DNA from: Glomus cerebriforme
Lineage: Eukaryota > Glomeromycota > Glomeromycetes > Glomerales > Glomeraceae
Reading direction: 5' to 3'
Assembly: GCA_003550305.1 (NCBI GenBank)
Contig: QKYT01000114.1
Span: 169,175-233,174 of the forward strand
DNA length: 64,000 nucleotides
Below the pieces are notes generated by a model. That model did no database searches. It was not told the DNA's origin and saw nothing but the letters and a program-made list of their open reading frames with translations. This document shows positions 22,281-32,539 of the stretch, piece by piece (position 1 is the stretch's first letter; each line of letters starts with the position of its first letter). A program made the position numbers and the translations under genes.

Positions 22281-22598
22281 TTTTTTGAAGACAAGCTGAC
22301 TAAGCAAAAGACTTTATTAATCAATCTGTAAGGCCATTTTACAGACCCATAAAAATTACAACAAAAATAGCTATGCAGAGATAAGACTTCACACTAAAAG
22401 TAAAAAATCCCAACTTGTTACACTTACACCATATAGGTCCTCAGGTCAGGACATCACGATCAACTTAGAAAGTATCGACTCTGGATCACCCTCATACCCC
22501 AGTGCCAGAAACCAAATAAAATTTTTCAACCAGATTTTCCGTATCTACCTATCAAAAGAAATGCCTTACGCCCAGTTTAACTGAATCTCCTCACAATC
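22281..22598 (-). mobile_element. 5'-truncated non-LTR (LINE-like) retroelement insertion
   Basis: A 318-bp insert flanked by a perfect 17-bp target duplication, ATTATTATTAATTTATT, at 22264-22280 and 22599-22615. On the minus strand it ends in an A-rich tail (poly-T at 22281-22286 on the plus strand). Before the tail is a non-coding 3'-end-like sequence. Long variable target duplication, A-tail and lack of a 5' end are the hallmarks of target-primed reverse transcription. It is nested in the hAT element and therefore younger. A SINE is the alternative; no tRNA-like head is visible. Confidence 0.75.
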
Positions 22599-22800
22599 AT
22601 TATTATTAATTTATTATTTTACTATTTTTTATTTCCAATTTATCTTCATTTCTATAGAATTATATAATACTCTTTTTTGATTGGTTAAAACCATATAACA
22701 AAGTCATAAGTCATAAACTATTACAAATGACAAATGATAAATGACAAATCATATATGTCATATAGATCATATGATATCATGTGCCAACACTACTATAAAG

Positions 22801-25618
22801 TAGACGGGCCTTATCTTCATAGCGAGACTTTATGTAACCATACCAAAAGTTGAACATCATAGCCTTGCTAATGTTGAGAATTGCCTGCCCTACATAGATT
22901 GGTTTGTTTAGAGTTACTGTACGTACTTTTTAATATATGAACTGCTGTAATTCTCCCTTCGAATGCTTTAAAGCCTATATACAATGATGAACTTGCTAGA
23001 CGCCTGATTTTTTTATTCTCTTCTGTTCAGAGTAATTCTACTCTCATATGTTTACAGAATTCTCCATCTGTTTGCTGAAAACTGCATTATTTTTTAACTT
23101 ATAGTACATAACTCCAAACTCATCCCTAATGGCCTTAGCTATTTTGCATTTACAAATATTTTTCTCAATATATTCTTTTATCCATGGAAACTGCTGGAAT
23201 TTTAATCCTCCATGAATCTTTGTAACTTTCATCCCCATTTTCATGTATAACTGGAGTGCACGATAATGGATCACGTAGTTCTTTTTGGGATAAAGGATTT
23301 GGATAAGCTTTTCTCCTGTTATATATTTTCCATCCTAACTTCTTTATCATGTACTAATCTTTCATTATGCAAGCTAAGCCATTCTTTTGGAACTATCTGC
23401 TTTTCTGGTACTAAAGGATAATCTGCAAAGAAATCATGCAAGTGCACTGGGACTTCTAAATCAACTTCTAATATATATTCTATTTCAGCATCTGATGCAA
23501 TGCTTTGTATGTCCAGAACCTGTTTTGGGCTTACTTTTTCCAATATTTCTATAAGCATATATTGGGTCATCGCACCTGAATATAAAGCATTCATATCATC
23601 ATATAAGATCCAAGATATTGGTTTGCCTGGATTGTAATTGGGACATTTAGGATTATTAGCTTTGGCATAACGGTAATTTGCCATTGTCATACCTCCACAA
23701 ATGCCCTTCTTAACCATCAAGTACTCATCCATATCTGTTATTAGCTTAAGTTCAGCTCCACTACTTTTGTATAAGGAATTATTAAACATTCTTGATGCAG
23801 ATACGTAATGGGAAGGGTCTAAGCCATTATCTTGCAGACACATGATAGTATAGTTCATAAATACATCAGCTAGTAAGAGTACGTCTGTCTCAAGGTAAAG
23901 ATCATGATAGTCTCCAAAGTTCTTCATCTTAAATATTTGCCATACCTTTGAGCATGTTCATAATCCTCTTTACTAATATTTTGCTAGCTAAGAAGTGAAT
24001 AGAAGTCCTTTCTAGACGGGAGGCTTATTCTGTCAAATTTTTCCCATACATTTGTCCAGTCGTATGGGAAAACACCCTTTCAAAAAAGAAGCTTAATCTT
24101 ATCTATTAAATAGCCTTTCTCAGTAAAGTACCTAACAGTTAGGGAGAATTGTCAAGCTTTCCTTCTAGACATTTTACTAATTTATCTAATTCCATTCCTA
24201 TATGCTGAAAGTTATCAAGAAATCAGAGCTGGCCAACATCCATAGCTTTGTACTTTCCAATATTCTCTGGAATGCATTTTAGTTTATCAACTGTAAACTT
24301 GTTCACAACTTTCATGAGTGGATTAGAGTCATAACCTTAGAAATTATGGCAAATAAGAGGTACTTTAGTTTCAAAAGAGTCTATTCGCAACTTTTTATTG
24401 CAGGTATCATGAGCTGGGCCTTGGTAGTTACCACTTATATGATCATAATCTTTTACTTTGCAGTTAAGAGCATTTAAGGCTTCTCGGTATCTTTTCTGTA
24501 TCTCTTTCTTTTCAGGATGTTTTTTTTTCATATGCACTTTCCAATCATTGATTTCTAGTAAATGGTGCTTTACTTCTTCGAATTTCTGTAATACTTTCGG
24601 TAATAGCTTATGGAAAGGCTTTTTACATATCCAGCATTCTGTTGCTTCTTTGTATGTCTTAAGATCTCTTGGAGCTATGATTATTTTAACTGGTGCAGAT
24701 AAATGTGCTTGAATGGCTAATAATTCCTCTTCAATTTGCAAGACAAATCTTTCTAGCGCATCAGGTCTTCTATACAAATCATGACTTATGATCTCATAGT
24801 TATATGAACTGTCTATACGAATAACCACATAGCAATAACCACATACTTATGCATCTGTAGCCTTTCTGTATGGGTTAACTTTGTTTTTTCTTCTGGAATT
24901 AGTTTTTTGGTCAATATTTTGAGATTCCAGATTATTCGATATGGGTTCAGTTGCATGCATTTATAATTATAAAAATACTTTTCATTATCATCTTTTCCTG
25001 GAATTTTTGGTCTTTGCGAAGGCTCATTTAGACTCCTGCATTTTGGTAAGTGCTCCTTAAATCTTTTTTCTGTAGAATATACATGAAGATAATATCGGCA
25101 GAAGTATTTTCTCCCTTTATGCTTACTATGATTATATACTAACTTGTGAAGATCTTTGATAATACAGTAGTGGCTCTATCCTTTTCTGTGATTACTAAAA
25201 GATTTACTTGCCTATATTCTTCGCTCCTTCTTTTTGAAATATATCAAAAGTCAAGACATTTGTTTTGGTTGTGCCATTCATAGACACATAGACTGATTTC
25301 AGGGTTATTTTCTTCAAACTTTTTATAAACTGGTGTTGAGACTGGTACTGAAATTGGGATGTCTTCCATATTAAGCTTCTTCATGAAATTTTCATATAGC
25401 TGATGCGAATTTCTTTCCAGATGAACTTTAACTGGATGCAAAGCTCCTAGGATACACCATCTGAAACACCAGTCATCATTATTTTGAATATTAATAATTC
25501 TATTATTACATTTCGGCAAAGTTTCTGGCAAAGGTATATAGGTGGTAGGACTAATCAGATTGAAATCAGCTATCTCTATACTAAATTCTTCTATATATTC
25601 TGGATAAGCATCAGACAT
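22801..25618 (-). pseudogene. Polinton/Maverick-like protein-primed DNA polymerase B, broken
   Basis: Minus-strand fragments in several frames read in order as one large protein. They are: an N-terminal region (IINIQNNDDWCFRWCILGAL, 25244-25618); a Cys/His region (KYFCRYYLHVYSTEKRFKEH, about 25.0-25.1 kb); a zinc/HNH-like block CWICKKPF with YDHISGNYQGPAHDTCN (24337-24828); the polymerase start FGDYHDLYLETDVLLLADVF; the D-x-x-x-L-Y motif A area ILYDDMNALYSGAMTQ (23319-23927); HYRALQLYMKMGMKVTKIHG and LKNNAVFSKQMEN (motif B, 23044-23274); and a tail reaching LNKPIYVGQAILNISKAM at 22.85 kb. The palm motif with catalytic D-T-D is not found before the hAT boundary. This is the DPO_B_2-type polymerase of Polinton/Maverick elements; a linear-plasmid origin is less likely given the HNH-like block. 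No integrase, ATPase or capsid gene is seen. Confidence 0.75.
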
Positions 25619-25834
25619 TTGGTATATTAGTTAGCTCTAACCGTCACGCTATTACTTGCTTATATAATTTTTTCTTTAATTATTTATTTCCTATATACCT
25701 TATCACTTTTCGATCATAGAAATCCTACCGAAGATAAGTATTACAAGCTTTCTGAAGCGGTTCTAGCTATTGCAAAACTGAAGCATTAACTAATTATTAA
25801 TTAATCTTTTTGAATCTAGTAATAAAAAAGTAGG

Positions 25835-26215
25835 ATGATCGGCAAATATTCTTGCCCATTTCTTCGCAATACTGGAAAAGCTTGTGGGAATGCTAATACT
25901 AGGTCTGAAGGATGTTGATTCCATTGGAAGGCTAAAAAACATATACCTTGTTCCGATTGTGGTAAACCTACTGCTTCAGCTTGTGGACGATGCCCATTAC
26001 ATATCAGAGGGTACTATATTACTCGACACTATAATAGACTTCGATCAGAGTTACAAAAAAGTCTTTGATCAGAGATGCGAGAAAGAACTTTTGAGAAATT
26101 AATGGTTACCCATAAAGATGTACTTGCAAAGCTTAATATTACTCTCTGCAAGGAATGCTTCCATCTGATAAAATTAGAAGAAGGAGAATATTGTGATAGT
26201 TGTCAGCCAGAATAG
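25835..26215 (+). pseudogene. Small Cys-rich zinc-binding protein, two internal TGA
   Basis: A frame of 126 codons plus stop (TAG at 26213) starting 216 bp upstream of, and divergent from, the polymerase remnant. It shows Cys pairs typical of zinc binding: YSCPFLRNTGKACGN, IPCSDCGKPTASACGRCPLH and CKECFHLIKLEEGEYCDSC. Codons 28 (25916-25918) and 78 (26066-26068) are TGA. The first lies in EGC-stop-FHWK, where Trp is plausible. The rest of the frame is clean, so decay is recent or slight. It could be an accessory gene of the Polinton-like element. I know no function. Confidence 0.5.
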
Positions 26216-26229
26216 GTAAAGCAAATAAA

Positions 26230-27340
26230 TGGAAAGACCATTTCAGCTAGCTTTATACCTTAATTTTAGCTAGAATTTGGACGCAATATCTAACGGGCAT
26301 TTCATTAGACTTACTTTTTAGTCGGAGGTGCAGAGCATATTTTTTTCGTTAAAATTTTATAATTAATATGCTATTTGATAAGCTAGCTCACGCAAAATCC
26401 ATTCTTGACTAAGAAAAAGTTGGGACAATTCTATGGATTTTTTAGGATTTTTACAGGAGTTATTTTCATCAGACTTTTATATAAAATATGCTAGTTACAA
26501 AGTTAACCTATCCAAAACTAGTCCTTTATTTACAATTTTTGTTAGATTTATTAATGAAAAATTTAGAACAATCATTTGACTTAAAATTTTTTCATTAGAC
26601 TTAAAGATTAATATACTTTTTTTCAAAAAGCTAGCTCGCTTAGAAGTAGTTCTTGATATAGACTTTTCTTAAATATTAGATATACTATTTAGTGATCTGG
26701 CCTGCTCTAAACATATTTTTGACTTAGAAAAAGTTGGAACAAAAACCTCGTTAGATTTATTTAAAGATTATGCAATTTAATGAGCTAGCTTGTATAGAAG
26801 CTATTCTTGTCTATAGTAAAATTCATTAGATTTAAAAGGTCACATGATTTTTTTAATATGCTAATTAATGCGCAAACCCTTGCAGAAGCAATTCTTGATT
26901 AAGGAAAAGTTAGAACAAAAACTGTTAGACTTTTTTGGTTAAACTTAATTTTTCGTTAGACTTATTTATGAGATAATAAGGACCATTAGACTTATTTTGG
27001 TTAGACTTAATTTTTCGTTAGACTTATTTATGAGGTAATAAGAACTGTTAGACTTATTTTGGTTAGAATTAAGTAATTAATATGCAATTTAAAGAGCTAA
27101 CTCATGCAGAATCAATTCCTGATATAATAATTTTTGTTAGATTTAATAAATATAACTGAAAAGTTGATATAGAAATTAAGATTCTAGAGCCATTAGAAGC
27201 ATTTTTAATATATTAATAAAAATTGATATGCTTTCTGAAGATGGAGAACCTACATAGAACTTTAAAATAAAATATTGAAATTAAGATTCTAGAGCTGATA
27301 GAAGTTTTTCTAATATATAAGAAAAATCGATATTATTTTT
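26230..27340. repeat. Field of degenerate ~70-125 bp direct repeats
   Basis: At least seven diverged copies of a unit containing AATATGC-ATTT, an A-GCTAGCTC-like core, CAGAAG-ATTCTTGA, AAAAAGTTGGAACAAAAA and GTTAGACTTA. Cores fall near 26366, 26486, 26611, 26680, 26767, 26855 and 27079. Inside lies a clearer 65-bp tandem duplication (about 26937-27065) with GGTTAGACTTAATTTTTCGT repeated. At the end, GAAATTAAGATTCTAGAGC occurs twice, at about 27173 and 27277 (104-bp spacing). No coding potential. It adjoins the Cys-rich gene and may be an element end or an old satellite. Confidence 0.6.
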
Positions 27341-27360
27341 AATGTTCTGTGGCCCACACA

Positions 27361-27419
27361 TACAATGTTTTAGTGGGGGATCAGACCTTCGGTCCTCAAC
27401 CCCTCACTTTCACATTGTA
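27361..27419. repeat. 59-nt fold-back hairpin
   Basis: Nested arms pair along nearly the whole length: TACAATGT (27361-27368) with ACATTGTA (27412-27419), GTGGGG with CCCCTCAC inside, and GGACC/AGACC around a TTCGG centre. It is G+C-rich in its middle, unlike its surroundings. It may be a fold-back element or part of a transcribed structured RNA; no promoter or family match is visible. Confidence 0.6.
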
Positions 27420-27559
27420 TGCCAGGTAACATGTCAGATAGTAACTTTTGGTACTTTCAATTTGAAATGTATGATACGTTGATATATGGCGTAATATTTT
27501 TGATTTTTTTTTCTTATTATCAATCAATATCTTAACAATAACTCTTTATATTTAATTAT

Positions 27560-28610
27560 ATCAAGTCAACAAAATAAAATTTGTAAAGGGTGTTATGTTT
27601 CTCAAAATTATAAAGAGTTTCTGAATGAAAAAGGTATTGCTTTAAAAAAAGTACTTATGTTGTTGAGATAAAATTAAGACTGCTTGTTTAAAAAAAATTA
27701 AGTTACAGTCTGATATAATTAGATATTTGGATATTACTAAAACTATATACAACTCTTTAATTTCATTAGAAAATGTTAATAAATTTTATGAAGAAGAAAA
27801 TGAAGAGTTATATCTAACTTTTAATATTAAATTATCATCTTTTTATGATACTATTTTAAAAGACAATGAATCAAATAAAGAAAATAATGAACATGAAATT
27901 GATCATTATATAATAAAAGATTTTAAAAAGAATGAAAGTAGCACAAAAAAAAACTGCACAAATAAATGGTAAATATTTAACAGATCCAGCTAAATGGATA
28001 TATTCATATCCTGCATATATTAAAAGCCATTTTTTTTTGTGCAAACATTTAATCAACTCTGTTGAAAAAGTTGATGGAATATTTTTTAAATAAGTGAGTG
28101 GTTGTTTTTGTTTTATACATATTTATACTACCTAATATTTATCATTTAATTAAAAATACAAAGAAATGGAAATTATCCATTAATTTCATCATATGAAGGC
28201 GAACTAGTAAATATATTCTGCTTTGAGAATATACTGGAGCAATAAAATCAAAATATTCCAATAACTCAAGATTCAATTGTTAAGAATGAAGATAATTATA
28301 TTATTGAAAGTGATAATGAATAGCAAATATATGAAACTAATTTAACTTATTTGCAGGAAATATTAAATAAGGTATGCACTATACAAATATTATATATAAT
28401 AAAGTACTGTATTTTTTAATTTTTTATTTATGAAAATGTTAATTTTTAGACTAAAGAATTATTAGATGAATCATGTAATAAGCCAAAATGGCATTTATGG
28501 TTAATTCATTAGAAAAAATGAATAAAGATATTATAGTACTTGAAAATCATAGAACTATGTCAAGAACTTGGAAAGATTTTAATAAAAATACAAGATATTG
28601 GAAATAGTAA
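27560..28610 (+). pseudogene. SWIM-type zinc-finger protein remnant
   Basis: Broken frames in order: NKICKGCYVSQNYKEFL near 27.57 kb; an acidic helical segment at 27727-27950; after a frame change LTDPAKWIYSYPAYIKSHFF then LCKHLINS at about 27.97-28.06 kb; and near the end ENHRTMSRTWKDFNKNTRYW at about 28.55-28.61 kb. The W-I-x-x-x-P-A ... F-x-x-C-K-H-L pattern is that of a SWIM finger in which the first Cys pair reads Tyr (Y-S-Y), so zinc binding would be lost. SWIM proteins of this kind are dispersed in Glomeromycotina, often transposon-linked. Stops, frameshifts and the missing cysteines mark it as dead. Confidence 0.5.
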
Positions 28611-28939
28611 TATTATTTCTTTATAAATATAATTAGAATAAAATAAAAAATAAGTATATCTAATATTTTAACTTGAAATGACATGTTTAAATTTAACAAT
28701 ATTTAATAAATTAAAAACAAAAATATTTTATACTGCATTTTAATAAAATTTTACATGATAAATTTTATTAATGAAAGTATCAAAAGTTGCTATCCGAAAT
28801 CACGTGTTATCTAGCAGATCAAAACTGGCTACCATTTTTTGGTAGTGACGCTAGGATGGTTTGATGTATCACTATCTGTTACGTAATTTATTATATCACG
28901 TGACTTATACTATATGATAATTTGTCACCCTCATGTAGA

Positions 28940-29200
28940 GTTTCAAACCAGATTTATTTTTTATATCTAAATTGAATCCGAATCAAACCAAATTCCTTCA
29001 GTTCATCTGGATATAAATAAATCTGGTTTATTCATCTCATTTAGATATAATAAATCTGGCTTATTCAGTTCATCTAAATATAATAAATCCAGTTTATTCA
29101 GTTCATCCGGATATAAATAAATCCAGTTTATTTGGTTAATCTGGATATAATAAATCTGATTTATTCATTTCATCTGGATATAGTAATACGTGATTAATGC
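28940..29200. repeat. ~35-bp tandem repeat
   Basis: About six diverged units of the form TCATCTGGATATAAATAAAT followed by CTGGTTTATTCAGT. A related set lies in inverted orientation at about 35750-35890, so the two may be remnants of the ends of one larger element or of two insertions. A further palindrome GTATATACTGTATAATATAT follows at about 29207. The stretch 28611-28939 before it shows nothing beyond two CACGTG sites. Confidence 0.6.
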
Positions 29201-29551
29201 TGTATATACTGTATAATATATACAGTATATATGGATATTACAAAAACATGTATTATACTTAGAGATGGGAAAAGTTCCAAATCAAGTGACTCAAAGTCAA
29301 TTCCTAAGCTAAACGTCAGTTTATTTTTGAGTTGAATTAAACAGCTTAAGCGGAATGGTCAGTTCAGTTCTAACTAAGTTTAGAACTAGTTTAATTAGTA
29401 TTATTTATTTAGACTATTAGACTAAAATGATAAGACATAAATCTTATGATCTTAATTTTTGTAACACTAAATATGTAACAGCAATTTTTGTAAATTTAAA
29501 AATATGATAAACTGCCTAAAATAGTTAATAAATATTGATTATTTTCAAAAT

Positions 29552-29713
29552 CTTCTCACTCCCTCTTCAAACTTTTCCTTTTGTTGAATGGACAAACAAA
29601 ATATAACGATGTTATTCTTAAAATAGGTAATTTTAAAAAAATTTTCTCACTCCTCTTCAAACTTTTTGTTCTTTTTGTTCTTTTTTTTCCTTTTGTTGAA
29701 ATGGACAAACAAT
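29552..29713. repeat. ~90-bp direct repeat that received the MITE
   Basis: Copy 1 starts with TTCTCACTCCCTCTTCAAAC near 29552 and runs through TTGAATGGACAAACAAAATA to TTATTCTTAAAATAGG near 29627. Copy 2 starts near 29641 with TTCTCACTCCTCTTCAAACT, reaches ATGGACAAACAATATGATAA at 29720 and resumes after the MITE at 30903 with ATGATAACATTATTCTTAAA. Copy 1 therefore serves as an internal empty-site control for the MITE insertion. Confidence 0.75.
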
Positions 29714-29721
29714 ATGATAAC

Positions 29722-30902
29722 TAGTACTCTGAACAGTTCAGTTCAGTTCAGTTCTTAAACTGAACTGAAAACTTCAGTTCAGTTCGGTTCTAGAACTGGA
29801 ACCAAAAAATTCAGTTCAGATCGAATTGAAACTTAATAAAAAAGTGAAAATGCGAAAATTTGAATAATTTGGCATGCACTGATCCATAAAACATAAAATA
29901 TAGCTCATTCGAATCATCTTATTGAGACACGTCAAATGATATAAATGCATGTCTCTAGCATTGATATTTCATTCGCTATCAACAAAAATGTAAATTTCTT
30001 TAAGTACGATTTGCTGACGAAGTATCAATACTAGAGACATGTATTTAGTGTTATTCAATGCGTCTCGATGAGACGATTCCAATGAGCTATAAATCATCAA
30101 TATTGGATCACTAGAAGAGGAGTAAACTCATCAGTTCCAAAAATTCAGAATTTTAAATTTCAAAAATTTTAAAATGCTGACTCCAACTTTATATTTGATA
30201 TTGTGCACCATCCAGTGATCCAAATTGATAAAACATAGCTTGTTAGAATCATCTATTCAAGACACATCGAATGGTACTAAAATTAATATTCTGGAATTCA
30301 TCAATCGCCACTAATGATGTATTAGATAAAAGCATTAGACACAATTAGCTAATGATATATCACTGCTAGAGATCTGAATTTTGTACCATTCGCTGCATCT
30401 TGAATAGACAATTCCAACAAGCTATGATTTATCAAATTTGGATCACTAGATGGTGCACAATATCAAATATAAAGTCAGAGTTGGCATTTTAAAATTTTTG
30501 AAATTTAAAATTCTGAATTTTTGGACCGGTGAGTTTATTTCTCTTCTAGTAATCCAATATTGACAATTTATAGCTCATTGGAATCATCTCATCGAGACGC
30601 GTCGAATGACACTAAATGCATATCTCTAGCATTGATACTTCATTGGCAAATCGTACTTAAAGAAATTTACGTTTTTGTCGATAGCAAATGAAATATCAAT
30701 GCTAGAAACGAATTTAGTGTCATTCGACGCGTCTCGATGAGATAATTCGAATGAGCTATATTTCATATTTTATGGATCAGTGCATGCCGAATTATTCAAA
30801 TTTTCGCATTTTTCACTTTTTATTAAGTTTCGGTTTGATCTGAACTGAATTTTTCGGTTCTGGTTCCAGAACTGAACTGAACCGGAACTGTTCGGAGCAC
30901 TA
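29722..30902. mobile_element. 1181-bp palindromic MITE (hAT-like target duplication)
   Basis: A nearly complete inverted repeat: from TAGTACTCTGAACAGTTC at the left to the complement of TAGTGCTCCGAACAGTTC at the right, the two halves pair along about 590 bp each, centred near 30.31 kb. It is flanked by a perfect 8-bp duplication ATGATAAC (29714-29721 and 30903-30910), which fits the hAT preference nTnnnnAn. Each half contains further inverted repeats of a GAGACGCGTCGAATGACACT-type lobe. No coding frame. The superfamily call is inferred from the 8-bp target duplication and the TAGTG terminus. Confidence 0.85.
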
Positions 30903-30910
30903 ATGATAAC

Positions 30911-32125
30911 ATTATTCTTAAAATAAGTTTATTTTTTTTTTATCATAAAATAAAAAGAATATGAAATATCGATTATAAAAAAATTTCAAAAACTCTTTAT
31001 ACTTTATTAAAATGGCAGAATAAGTACTATTACTTAAAAGACAATTTAATATTTAAATTTACTTCAAATGTGATTATAATTAATAATAAATATTCATGTT
31101 TCATGTTTTATTATTTCAAACTTTAAATAATAAAATTCTTAAATTGCAATTATACTTTAATTTATTATCAAAAAAAAATCACATAAATTTGATCAGATGT
31201 TATAATCGATTTATTTGTTTTAGAAAGAAGGAGATGGAAATACCAGTTCATCAGAAAATTTGTTTGACCATAAGTTTAACCACTTGCTGAACATCAATAA
31301 TAATCTAGAAAAAAAAAAGATTATCCTATGATCACTTGAATAAGTGAATTACTAAATTACTAGGCTGATTTCAGAATGCTTATTTATGCTTACTCAGGTA
31401 CATATACCAAATTTCATCTAGATTTATTGAAATTATATTGATAATTTTATAGTAAATTAATAATAATTTTATACTAAATTTACTGAATTTACAAATTATA
31501 CTTGAAGGTAAGTTACAACCAGATTGATTAAATGTTGACGTAATAATCATCAACCAGACGTAATATTTATTTTTTTTTTTTTTTAGACAAGTTAAACGTA
31601 TTTATTGTATATGATGTCAGATGACGAATACATTCTATAAATTACGTATACATCCTCTCTTAATAAGAAAAATGTAACTTGTCGCAGACGTAATATTTAT
31701 TATTATTATTATTATTAAAATTCTTATTATTTATGAAAAAATTAACCATCAAAAGCTAATTTGAAAAAATTTTACCAATTAACCGCCAATTTCATTTGCA
31801 AAATATTAAATTTTCAAAAGTAGATGGTAATAAATTGATACACCTGACTGTTATAATATTTCTCACATCAGAAAACAACCTTTCGTTTGAAGCAGATATT
31901 GCTGGAATAGCCAAGTACTCTTTTACTAATTGTGATAGAATTTGAAAATATAATGTTTGAGAAACCTACCATTTAAATTAAAATATTAGAACTGTTTTGA
32001 CATGATCTTTCTATGCATATATGTACAATAAAAAAATAAATATAAAAATATGTTTTTTAATTAAGGTAAATAAATCTAGATCTAGCATGGGGGTGAGACA
32101 TTTATATATCGCTGAGAATTTTTCT
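30911..32125. other. Non-coding A+T-rich stretch with small insertions
   Basis: No supported gene. Contains the retroelement fragment at 31572-31685 and a (TTA)n run at about 31700-31717. Short frames at 31096 and 32021 have no recognisable content. Confidence 0.5.
31572..31685 (-). mobile_element. Short retroposed fragment with 16-bp target duplication
   Basis: A 114-bp insert beginning with a T-run (A-tail on the minus strand), flanked by AGACGTAATATTTATT at 31556-31571 and 31686-31701. The long target duplication and A-tail indicate target-primed insertion of a SINE or of a strongly 5'-truncated LINE. The internal sequence is unfamiliar. Confidence 0.65.
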
Positions 32126-32405
32126 AATTTGGTAATTCTGGTCAAAATTATGAAACTTCTTTTTTTGGGAGTCTCGTGTAATCTAAATTTTGATTTTGAA
32201 GAGAAATAAAATTGCTTTTTTTGGACTGTGTAATGTTACATAATATCCAGAAATAGAAATTCTAGCCAGAATTAAAGTTTTCGGCTAAAATTAAGAAATG
32301 TGATGATTAACATGGGATAAATAATTTTACATCTTGAAAAAATTCTGTCTCTAGAATAAATAGTAAAAATGAAAGTCGAAAGGTATGACATAGGGTGACA
32401 AATTG
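32126..32405 (+). repeat. Left long inverted repeat
   Basis: Pairs in inverted orientation with 35930-36190. Shared words, read outer to inner, are TAATTCTGGTCAAAATTATG, a TTGATTTTGAAGAGAAATAA region, AAAATTGCTTTTTTTGGACT and TGTCTCTAGAATAAATAGTA. It includes the AATTCYGGCCRGAATT core twice. It encloses the second hAT relic, but whether it belongs to that transposon or to two opposed MITE copies is not clear. Confidence 0.6.
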
Positions 32406-32520
32406 GAGGCGATGAATAATAATGTCACACCCTATAAGATATACATTTGCACTTTTAATTAAATGTTAATCAATTATTACGATTGATTTGAATTCAATTA
32501 ATTGTGATTGTAATTAAAAT

Positions 32521-32539
32521 TAAATAAATAAATAAATAA
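32521..32539. repeat. (TAAA)n microsatellite
   Basis: Four to five consecutive TAAA units in a non-coding stretch between the left inverted repeat and the second hAT relic. Confidence 0.8.

Larger units (their letters stand above)
19115..22791 (+). mobile_element. hAT DNA transposon (decayed), 3.68 kb with nested LINE
   Basis: Perfect 15-bp terminal inverted repeats AGTGTTGGCACATGA (19115-19129) and its complement (22777-22791). Inside each end lie arrays of TCATATGAC / GTCATTTG-type words (19131-19285 and 22700-22776), a subterminal repeat pattern usual for hAT elements. The body encodes a BED-finger hAT transposase in pieces. No convincing 8-bp target duplication remains. Two ambiguous bases (N at 20312 and 20330) lie in the body. 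A 318-bp retroelement insertion at 22281-22598 sits in the 3' part. The element appears to interrupt a type-B DNA polymerase remnant. Confidence 0.85.

Noticed and set aside
19107..22799. 8-bp target duplication of the first hAT (CTACAATA versus CTATAAAG)
   Set aside because: Only five of eight bases agree and four extra bases would lie between it and the left terminus; not good enough to claim.
26230..27340. CRISPR-like array
   Set aside because: Repeats are diverged, unevenly spaced and longer than CRISPR repeats, with no unique spacers; the host is eukaryotic.
27727..27972. Independent acidic protein of 81 residues
   Set aside because: It is one frame of the broken SWIM-type remnant; flanking frames continue the same protein on both sides.
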